Origin: QYOJ01 sp964449285
GTDB lineage: Bacteria > Bacteroidota > Bacteroidia > Bacteroidales > FEN-979
Direction: 5' to 3'
Length of the DNA: 16,549 nucleotides
Assembly (NCBI GenBank): GCA_964449285.1
Contig: CAYUZX010000067.1
Span: 1 to 16,549 of the forward strand
In this document: positions 1 to 7,524 of the stretch, piece by piece
Layout of the letters: the number at the start of each line of letters is the position of its first letter
How positions within the stretch are numbered: the stretch's first letter is position 1
Program-made: the position numbers and the translations under genes
The notes under the pieces: generated by a model
Seen by the model: only the letters and a program-made list of their open reading frames with translations
Database searches by the model: none
Told to the model about the DNA's origin: nothing

Positions 1-54
1 GGCGGCTTCACCTGGGGATCGATCTGGGTGAAGTGGGCGTACGATCCAAGTTAA
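1..54 (+). CDS. possible C-terminal end of a protein entering from the left edge
   Basis: Reading frame 1 is open from the first base and ends at a TAA (52-54). It gives 17 residues, GGFTWGSIWVKWAYDPS, rich in aromatic and hydrophobic residues with alternating character. This could be the last strand of a beta-barrel or a secreted beta-rich protein, but 17 residues cannot identify a family. Frame 3 is also open here, to position 132, giving about 43 residues with no recognisable features. The call rests only on the protein-like composition and a stop followed by AT-rich sequence. Confidence 0.3.
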   Translation, partial: GGFTWGSIWVKWAYDPS

Positions 55-269
55 ATAAATTTGTAGGAATCAGCATCTGGAAGAATTATTCCTGGAGTAC
101 CTTCGGATCTCAGCCTCCGCCAGGCGGTTAGAAGGAGTTCCCCTTTCCGAAAGCAACAGACTGTCTTTCATTAATCTTCTTTCGTTCTTCCTCCAGTCTT
201 CCTTCGGTTGCGCTTCGTCTTTCCTTCGTCTTTCCTTCAGTATTCCTCCAATGTAGGTATAGTCTTCCT
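55..269. other. stretch without a convincing gene; short tandem repeat
   Basis: Nothing here is clearly coding. On the minus strand the sequence is purine-rich (GAAG/GAAAG), so two overlapping frames stay open by composition: 67 codons (273 to 70) and 65 codons (325 to 128). Both give highly charged K/E/R-rich peptides. The 67-codon frame starts with an ATG overlapping the stop of the minus-strand gene at 270-578 by four bases (ATGA), so translational coupling is formally possible. An 11-bp tandem repeat, TTCGTCTTTCC, occurs at 214-224 and 225-235; 11 is not a multiple of three, which argues against selection on a protein. Confidence 0.4.
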
Positions 270-578
270 TCATGCTTTCTTCGAAAGGCTCCCATCGGCC
301 TGCATATAGGCCGAGATGGCAGCATGATAAATGGATTGGTTTGCTTTGACCGGGATCCTGTACTGTCTGATCAGGGACGGGTCATCCATCACCCGGCGGG
401 CAAACGCCACAGCCTCTTTAAACAGATTTCGCCGTTTAACCCGTGCCGGTGTAGCTTTGGGAGGAATTGAGGGAAGAGCAGCAATGATGGTCTTACCATG
501 CCGCTGCCTGAGGGAAAACTGGTTGCCGAATTTTCCCGAATATCCTTTCAGAAGGGCATTCCGGCCTTTTGCTTTCAT
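270..578 (-). CDS. small conserved-type Bacteroidetes hypothetical protein, 102 aa
   Basis: This 102-residue basic protein starts MKAKGRNALLKGYSGKFGNQ and ends in a lysine-rich tail. The pattern (basic N-terminus, K-G-x-x-G-K-x-G-x-Q-x-x-x-R, then G-K-T-I-I-A-A-x-P, a helical region with R-x-x-F-x-x-A-V-x-F-A-R, and Y-H-A-A-I-x-x-Y near the end) matches my memory of an uncharacterised family of about 100-residue proteins common in Bacteroidetes. No function is known to me. There is no signal peptide or membrane segment, so it is presumably cytoplasmic. The start at 578 is the only one giving the full motif. It is divergent from the large gene beginning at 783. The plus strand over the same bases has a 98-codon frame without family-like features, which I treat as a shadow. 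Confidence 0.6.
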   Translation of the reverse strand: MKAKGRNALLKGYSGKFGNQFSLRQRHGKTIIAALPSIPPKATPARVKRRNLFKEAVAFARRVMDDPSLIRQYRIPVKANQSIYHAAISAYMQADGSLSKKA

Positions 579-710
579 GGAATGTGTTTCCTATAAAGAC
601 CTAAATCACCACAAAAAGGTTGTATGAGCCCCATGACATCATCATTTAAACACCCTCTTCCGTAGAATTTTCGCGAACCTGTTAGTTGTGTATATATTTT
701 TAGTAAAGAT

Positions 711-742
711 CTTGGAAACTAAGAATTTATTATTAATCTTTG
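711..742 (+). promoter_or_regulatory. candidate Bacteroidetes-type promoter for the 783 operon
   Basis: CTTG at 711-714 and AATCTTTG at 735-742 are separated by 20 bp. They resemble the Bacteroidetes primary sigma consensus TTTG - about 19 bp - TAnnTTTG, with one mismatch in each box. Transcription would start near 750, leaving a leader of about 33 nt before the ATG at 783. A second weak match (TATATTTT at 693-700) exists, so the choice is uncertain. The whole 579-782 interval is AT-rich and non-coding and also holds the upstream region of the divergent gene at 270-578. I found no clear minus-strand promoter and no hairpin terminator. Confidence 0.35.
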
Positions 743-782
743 TGAGTTATATATCATGCTGTTTACATAACATTTCTTTTTT

Positions 783-3700
783 ATGTTAGGGTGCTGGGAC
801 AATAGGTTCTCTCCGACTCATAAACTCTACAATCGAAGAAAATCATCCGCATCAATATTCAACATGTTGATTGTATGCTGTTTGTGTGTTGTTTCCTTCT
901 CTTATTCTTCCGCCACCACCTCCGACTACTACTGGGTAGGTGGCACCGGCGATTGGTCCGACATCAGCCACTGGGCCACCACATCGGGAGGCGGGGTATT
1001 CCACTTCATAGTTCCAACCCCCAATTCCAATGTTCATTTCGACGCCAACTCTTTTACTGCCCCAGGTCAAACCGTGACCATCACAGATGAGGGTTCAAAA
1101 AATGCTGTCGTTTGCCGCGACATGGACTGGACAGGAGCGCTGTATAACCCCACCCTTGCCGGAGACGCTACCCAAATCCTGCGTATCTATGGTTCACTCA
1201 CGTTCATTGAGGACATGACCTTTTCTTTTGCCGGCCTTGTCTACTTTGAAGCCACCTCAACCGGTCANNNNNNNNNNNNNNNNNNNNNNNNNNNNNNNNN
1301 NNNNNNNNNNNNNNNNNNNNNNNNNNNNNNNNNNNNNNNNNNNNNNNNNNNNNNNNNNNNNNNNNNNACGCAAACATTTATAATACAAATTCGTTCGACA
1401 CTCTCATCTTCTCGCCTGGAAAGATCTACTGTCTGGAAAATAGTAAAACCCAAACAATCAACGATATATTTAATGTAAATGGTAGTTGTACCGGTGCAAT
1501 CATTTTGCAATCTTCCTCTTCAGGATCACAGGCCATCATCAGTAAGTCCTCTGGGGCCGTTACCTGCGAATCCCTCTCCCTAAGGGATATCAATGCAACC
1601 GGAGGTGCTACATATACGGCCAACAACTCTGTAGACCTGGGAAACAATAGCGGCTGGACAATCAATACTGCAACATCACTTGATTTTTACTGGGTGGGAG
1701 GAACAGGAAACTGGGATGACCCGGCCCACTGGGCTGCTTCTAGCGGTGGGACAGGGGGGTACTGCCTGCCCACTGCGATCGATGATGTATTCTTTGATGC
1801 CAACTCTTTCTCAGCTACTGGCCAAACTGTTACCATTAATATTGATAATGCCGTATGTCGTATTATGGACTGGTCAGGAGCTGAGTATAACCCAACTATC
1901 AATGGTTCATATGCAAACAAACTCCGTATTTATGGCTCACTTACCTTCATTGAGAACATGACCTTTTCTTTTGCCGGCCTTGTCTACTTTGAAGCCACCT
2001 CAACCGGTCATGCCATTACTTCTGCTGGCAAATCATTTAATAACGATATCACATTCCAAGGCATTAATGGCAGTTGGACTCTCAATGACTCATTGACTGT
2101 AAACTCTAATATATATTTTGTTCATGGCAACCTCAATACCAATAATAATAACTTTAGTTGTGAAAGTTTCTATTCTGAATATAGTGGCAACTTAAGGTCG
2201 ATCAATATCTCTAATTCTACTATTCGTTGTTCATATTATTGGAGAGTAATTGGTTCCAATCTGTCTCTAGTTATACCTAATTCTCTTATTATCTGCAAGA
2301 GATTTAAACATTATGGCGATCCCAAAACCTATAACGATTTACAGCTTAGTAACGATAACTATTTAGAATGTGAAGGCGGCAACTCAATTTTCAATAAAAT
2401 TACCTTTTTAGACAATATTAATTATGCAACTAATGCAATCATTACCGAAAATAATACGATTGATTCTCTGATCTTTTATACAAATAACTGTATAATCTAT
2501 CATGCAGATACAATTAATGCTCTCCTGGCTTACAATAATGCTTCTTTGAATTACGAAGGATCTTCCTCATCCGGACATATTATTAAATATGCCAAATTCT
2601 TTGGAAACGCAAACATTTATAATACAAATTCGTTCGACACTCTCATCTTCTCGCCTGGAAAACTATACAATCTCGAGCAAAACAAAACGCAAACGGTTTC
2701 TGATTCCCTCAGTGTCAGAGGGAACAATTGTTATCCTATCATCATTCGTTCCTCTTCCAATGGCACGCAAGCCACCATCACAAAGCCTGGCGGGGTGGTC
2801 TCCGGTGATTTCCTTGAACTTCGAGATATGAACGCTACCGGTGGTGCAACTTATTACGCCGGTAGTTATAGCACCAATGTCTCCAACAACAGTGGATGGA
2901 TCTTCACAAACTCACCGGGATACATCTATGGGTTGGGTCCCGATACCAGTGTCTGCATTGGAGATACGCTGGTTACCTATAACTTCAATGGGGCTTACGC
3001 CTACCTCTGGCAAAATGGGGATACGTTGCCCTATTTCACGGTGACTGAGCCAGGTATTTATTGGGTTCAGGCGACCTATGCCACCAACTGTTACTATTCC
3101 GATACGGTTGTGGTGGATACCCTGCCAACCCCAGTCTCATTAAGTGGTTCCGATGCTGCCATCTGTTTTGGAGATACCACCCAATTAAATGGAACAGCTT
3201 CACTGGGCATCCCTCCCTATACCTATCAATGGACCCCCGTAACCGGGTTGAACAATCCCACCAGTCCGACCCCACTGGCCTATCCCACCCAAACCACCCC
3301 CTATGTGCTCCGGACTATGGGGGCCAATGGCTGTGATGGTTACGACACCCTCACCGTCACCGTCAACCCCGAGATCCAGGCCTCGTTCAACACGACTGAT
3401 CCCACTACATGTGGAGGCAATGATGGAACTGCTACCATCAATCCCACCGGTGGGACCCCACAGGCTACTCCACCCTACTATTCCTTTGTTTGGAATACAA
3501 CCCCGGTGCAAACCACCCAAACCGCTTCCGGATTAACCGCAGGAAACTACCTGGTAACCGTTTCGGATGCCGAGAATTGTAGCGCCATTTTTTCTGTATC
3601 CCTCAGTGATCCTACAGCACCAGTGGTTTCTTTGCAGGTGAGTGACACCTCCATCTGCGCAGGTGAAACTGTTACCCTAACTGCCTCCGGTGCAACCCTT

Positions 3701-6211
3701 TATGAGTTCTTCCTGAATGGCATATCCCTGGGAATACCTGCACTTACCAACACCTTGGATATCACCTTCCCTGATGCCGGCACCGTTGTAGTCTCTTTCG
3801 AAGGGACCACCACAGGATGTACCTCCTCCTCCACCGGAAAAACCATCCAGATCACACCCATATCTCCTGTTTCTGTATCCATCTCTTCTACAGCCAACCC
3901 GGTTGCCCAGGGGACTGAAGTGACGTTTACTGCATTGCCGGTCAATGGGGGTGTTTCCCCAGGCTATCAATGGCTGGTTAATGGAATCTCTGCAGGAAGC
4001 AATATCGCTACTTATACCTATACCCCCTCCAATGATGACTCGGTTCAATGCATCATGACCTCCAACATCGCTTGTCCGGTCAACAACCCCGACACCTCCA
4101 ACATCATCGTCATGCAGGTGGAGAGCTGGACATCTTGTCCTGGAACTCCCACCGTTACCTATGCGTCCAAAACCTATAACACCGTCCAGATTGGAACTCA
4201 ATGCTGGCTGAAGGAGAACCTGGATGTGGGAACGATGATCAATACCACTGATGATCAAACCGATAACAGTATTATTGAGAAATATTGTTATGATAACATC
4301 AGTACTAATTGTGACATATATGGCGGCATGTACCAATGGAATGAGCTGATGGCTTATACAATAACACCCCGATCACAAGGGATTTGCCCCCCGGGATGGG
4401 TGATCCCAACGCGAGGCGATTTTGATGTTCTGATGGGGTATCTGGGTGGGAACTCAGTTGCCGGAGGCCCGCTCAAAGAAACCGGATTGGTTCATTGGGC
4501 CAGTCCAAATACCGGAGCAACAAACGCCAGCGGATTTACCGCTCTTCCGGGAGGAAAATACTACATAAATGTATTCTTTCTCTTAACAGAACAGGCAGTT
4601 CTGGCATCAAGTACGATCTACAACATTTCTGCCCAGCAATCATGGGCCCCGGAAATTCGTCACAATGCAATTCACATTGAGTTCAACAATGAACCGTGGG
4701 AATCCGGGAAAAGTGTTAGGTGCCTGAGAGACACATGTGGACCCGTAACAACGTCAACAGCAGGTCAGGATCAGATATCGCTGATAGGGACTACAGCAAC
4801 ACTGGCTGCAAATACACCCCCTGCATGGCAATCCGGCACCTGGACAATCATCTCAGGCGCAGGAGGTATTGTCGTAACTCCTGCCAGCCCTACCAGTAGT
4901 TTCACCGGTACTGAAGGCACCTCGTATGAATTAGTCTGGACGATCTCAAATAGTTGCAATGAAACAAGCCACGATACTGTCACCATCTCCTTCAACCTCC
5001 CTTGTACAGGGATTCCAACTGTTCTTTACGAAGGAAAAACTTACAACACGGTGCAAATCGGGACACAATGCTGGTTAAAAGAGAATCTGGATGTAGGAAT
5101 AGTAACACCTGGAAATCAAAATCAGAGTAATGATGAAATTATTGAGAAATACTGTTATGATAACCTCACAAGCAACTGTGATATTTATGGTGGTATCTAT
5201 CAATGGGGAGAATTGATGCAGTACACAACGGAGGAAGAAACTCAGGGTATTTGCCCAAATGGATGGCATATTCCTAGTGATAGTGAGTTATGCCAACTTG
5301 AAGCTTATTTGGACCCATTAGTGACATGCCAGACAACAGGTTGGAGTGGATTGGATGGTGGAGGTAAAATGAAAGATGTGGATACAATTCGTTGGCAGAG
5401 TCCGAACATAGGAGCGACAAATTATAGTGGATTCACAGCCCTTCCGGGTGGCTATCGATGCGTGTATGGAGGCCCTATTTTCTACGATCTCCACTTATAT
5501 ATAACCTTATGGTCTTCTACACAATATAATGGTACGCGCGCATATAACCACGAAATAAATTATAATCGCGCGGACATTTTAAGAATGGATAATCTCAAGA
5601 ATAGTGGGTATTCTGTTCGTTGCGTAAAAGACGCCTGCTCATCATACGACACAGTTTGTGTCACAATCTCAACCTCAAATAATACTGTTTGTGCTGGAGA
5701 CTCAGTAACATTCACTGCCACACCGGTCAATAGCGGTTCAAACCCTGTTTACCAGTGGAAAATCAATGGGATTGATACAGGTTCGAATTCCTCTCTCTTC
5801 CAGTATATACCCATTGGCAACGATACTGTAACCTGCATACTGACTTCCAGCGATACCTGCGTCACAAACAACCCCGACACATCAAACCTGGTAGTGATGA
5901 CGGTTACTCCATTACTCCCTGTTAGTATCACCATCACGGCTTCAAATGACACTATTTGTTCCGGAGAATCGGTAACGTTCACCGCCACAGCAACAAATGA
6001 AGGAACCACTCCTGCCTTCCAGTGGAAAGTCAATGGAATCGATCAGGGGACAAACAGTGTATCATTTGATTACATCCCTGCAGATGGCGATGAGGTATCC
6101 TGTATTCTAACTTCCAATATTGCGTGTCCTTCGGGAAATCCTGCTACCTCCAACCAAATTACGATAAAAGTAAACCCAAAACCCAATACCAATGGCATCT
6201 GGCACCAATAA
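783..6211 (+). CDS. giant secreted multidomain surface protein (two WVGGTG-type repeats, Ig/PKD-like and SprB-type domains, two FISUMP domains), interrupted by assembly gap
   Basis: This is probably one gene of about 1974 residues, drawn broken by 100 N. It starts at 783 in frame 3 and resumes after the gap in frame 2. The N-terminus has a basic segment (KLYNRRKSS) followed by a hydrophobic stretch (IFNMLIVCCLCVVSFSYSSA), a plausible Sec signal peptide. An internal ATG at 864 would leave it without positive charge. Domains in window coordinates: WVGGTG repeat 1, 924-1657; repeat 2, 1682-2899; Ig-like with C-I-G-D, about 2930-3120; PKD-like, 3121-3366; SprB-type repeat, 3368-3610; two Ig/PKD-like, about 3614-4117; FISUMP 1, about 4127-4738 (YNTVQIGTQCWLKENLDVG, EKYCYDN, SGFTALPGG, VRCLRD); Ig-like, about 4739-5000; FISUMP 2, about 5003-5640 (same signatures, VRCVKD); two PKD-like, about 5641-6175. 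Many domains hold a conserved Cys pair, suggesting disulfides outside the cytoplasm. The protein ends with a short tail, without a recognisable type IX C-terminal sorting domain. Likely role: surface adhesin or matrix protein (inference). It probably heads an operon with the next two genes. Confidence 0.88.
924..1657 (+). repeat. WVGGTG-type tandem repeat, copy 1 (contains the gap)
   Basis: Copy 1 begins DYYWVGGTGDWSDISHWA and ends with the N-A-T-G-G-A-T-Y ... N-N-S-G-W motif that closes such modules in other Bacteroidetes surface proteins, as I remember them. With the gap restored to 596 bp it would be about 410 residues, close to the 406 of copy 2. The central region is missing. Confidence 0.8.
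1268..1367. other. assembly gap of 100 N; true length predicted 596 bp
   Basis: Exactly 100 N is the conventional placeholder for a gap of unknown size. The left flank 1213-1267 is identical over 55 bp to 1956-2010, and the right flank 1368-1422 is identical over 55 bp to 2607-2661. In copy 2 these anchors are 596 bp apart. Replacing 100 N with 596 bases shifts the downstream phase so that frame 3 (start 783) joins frame 2 (stop 6211), which is the observed frame change. There is therefore no real frameshift. Confidence 0.9.
1682..2899 (+). repeat. WVGGTG-type tandem repeat, copy 2
   Basis: Copy 2 starts DFYWVGGTGNWDDPAHWAAS and ends N-N-S-G-W, 406 residues. After the W/G-rich opening it has a FDANSFSATGQTVTI strand region, a M-D-W-S-G-A motif and a long Asn/Ser/Ile-rich segment that looks like stacked beta strands, possibly a beta-helix. 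Outside the segments next to the gap it differs clearly from copy 1 at the DNA level. Confidence 0.85.
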
Positions 6212-6234
6212 AATCGAACAATATTAATTGATAA

Positions 6235-7506
6235 TTGATTTCTATCACGCTACATATCAATAAAGTAAGGGCGGGTTCCAAACCCGCCCGTGGTGGTTTT
6301 TCTTCCGGTTCTAAACCTGCCCGCGAGGAAACACCCTTTGTAAGGGCAGGTTGCCTTCCTGCCTGCTTTGTTGTGATCATAATGCTATGGTTGGGAGGAT
6401 TAACCCATATTGTATGTGCTCAATCTTTGCTTCCTGATACCATTTGCGGGCAAACAGGTGAAAGATCCTATTTTGTATCCGGATGGTCCAACTCTACCTA
6501 TACCTGGACAGTTGAAGGAGGCCTTTTGCTCCCACCCGGGAACACCGAGTCGATCACGGTCGACTGGACAGGCGTTCCTCCGGGAAATTATACTATCACA
6601 GTTGTGGAACATTCTGCAGATGGCTGTTCGGGCGACCCGTACAGCGACATTGTCCATATCTTCCCTGCCCCCGAAATATCATTTTCTCTCTGTACTCCCA
6701 TCACCTCCCGCGATGCTATTCCGTATTCCCTCAGAGGTGGAATCCCTCTGAATGGTATCTACAGCGGTACCGGTGTTCAATCCGGTATCTTTTACCCTGG
6801 CCAGGTTCCTCCCATACAAGATACCGTAATTATCTGGTACTACTATACCAACTCCTTCGGCTGCCCGGATGCCGACTCGGCGATTCTTCAGCTGCACCCG
6901 GCGGCCAATCATACTTGCGGAAATCCCTTCACGGATGTGCGTGATGGCACTGACTATTCGACCGTCCAACTTGGAAATCGATGTTGGATGGCAGAAAACC
7001 TGAATTATGGGACACATATCTCCTCTACCACCCATCATATGAACAACTGTCAACCCGAAAAGTATTGTTACGACGAAACCACAGCCAACTGTACTAATTT
7101 TGGCGGCTTGTATCAATGGGATGAATTGATGGATTATCAGGATGTTGACACGGTTCAGGGACTTTGTCCGCCAGGGTGGCATATCTCTACGGAGACAGAA
7201 TGGCAGGAATTGATCACCCTTTTCCAGGATGCCGCCCATGCTGGAACGGCTCTGAAGGAGGGCGGCAGTTCCGGGTTCCAGGCCCTGTTGAGCGGCTTTT
7301 GGGCTGCTCCCGGTTTGTGGAGCTACGGGGCCTCCGACACCACCCTGAACAGTGCGCTTTTCTGGACCTCTTCGAGTACCTCTACAGGAAAAGCCCTGGC
7401 ACACGGGATGAACTCAGTGGTGAACGAGACAGGGTATACAACCAGTGTTTCGACCTATTCATCCAGCTGGTCAAACGCTCTACCTGTACGATGTGTAAAA
7501 GATTGA
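6235..7506 (+). CDS. secreted FISUMP-domain protein with Ig/PKD-like N-terminal modules
   Basis: The frame gives 423 residues from the ATG at 6235, or 374 from an ATG at 6382. Residues about 14-46 are encoded by a GC-rich palindromic repeat (see 6268-6366) and read as RAGSKPAR-like peptides, so the true start may lie downstream. A hydrophobic stretch, FVVIIMLWLGGLTHIVCA, followed by QS looks like a signal peptide with signal peptidase I cleavage. The preceding residues do not form a lipobox. Then come a PKD-like module (about 6430-6660), an Ig-like module (about 6665-6900) and a C-terminal FISUMP domain (about 6915-7503) with DYSTVQLGNRCWMAENLNYG, EKYCYDE, GGLYQWDELMDY, GLCPPGWHIS, SGFQALLSG and a final VRCVKD. 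It is a shorter paralogue of the upstream protein, which has two FISUMP domains, and is separated from it by 23 bp, suggesting co-transcription. FISUMP function is not established; a surface or extracellular role is inferred. Confidence 0.88.
   Translation: MISITLHINKVRAGSKPARGGFSSGSKPAREETPFVRAGCLPACFVVIIMLWLGGLTHIVCAQSLLPDTICGQTGERSYFVSGWSNSTYTWTVEGGLLLPPGNTESITVDWTGVPPGNYTITVVEHSADGCSGDPYSDIVHIFPAPEISFSLCTPITSRDAIPYSLRGGIPLNGIYSGTGVQSGIFYPGQVPPIQDTVIIWYYYTNSFGCPDADSAILQLHPAANHTCGNPFTDVRDGTDYSTVQLGNRCWMAENLNYGTHISSTTHHMNNCQPEKYCYDETTANCTNFGGLYQWDELMDYQDVDTVQGLCPPGWHISTETEWQELITLFQDAAHAGTALKEGGSSGFQALLSGFWAAPGLWSYGASDTTLNSALFWTSSSTSTGKALAHGMNSVVNETGYTTSVSTYSSSWSNALPVRCVKD
6268..6366. repeat. 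REP-like palindromic GC-rich repeat cluster
   Basis: GGGCGGGTT (6269-6277) and AACCCGCCC (6281-6289) form a perfect 9-bp hairpin with a CCA loop. AACCTGCCC (6314-6322) pairs perfectly with GGGCAGGTT (6344-6352), and GGTT/AACC (6307-6310 and 6314-6317) form a smaller stem around CTA. The three related units resemble palindromic repeats scattered in many Bacteroidetes genomes. TTTTT follows the first hairpin at 6297-6301, so it could also act as a weak terminator or attenuator after the gene ending at 6211. The unit is markedly more GC-rich than its flanks, suggesting later insertion. Confidence 0.75.
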
Positions 7507-7524
7507 ACCTTAATATTATATCCT

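Noticed and set aside
70..325. Two overlapping minus-strand frames (67 and 65 codons)
   Set aside because: Both stay open because the strand is purine-rich with an 11-bp tandem repeat. The charged products do not resemble a folded protein, though the ATGA overlap at 270-273 is recorded.
331..627. Plus-strand 98-codon frame
   Set aside because: It lies opposite the 102-residue minus-strand gene, which has family-like motifs. The plus-strand product has no recognisable pattern.
1505..1507. Gene start at 1505
   Set aside because: The same frame is coding and repeat-matched upstream to the gap edge, so this is an internal position: CAA TCT follows TTG, and no initiator context is needed.
3677..4336. 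Long minus-strand frame of 219 codons, and another of 241 codons at 6679-7404
   Set aside because: Both lie antisense to well-supported secreted-protein domains and give low-complexity Gly/Arg/Ile-rich products typical of shadow frames.
4127..5640. Diversity-generating retroelement target
   Set aside because: FISUMP C-terminal halves vary, but no reverse transcriptase or template repeat is in the window, and the differences are not confined to adenine positions as far as I can see.
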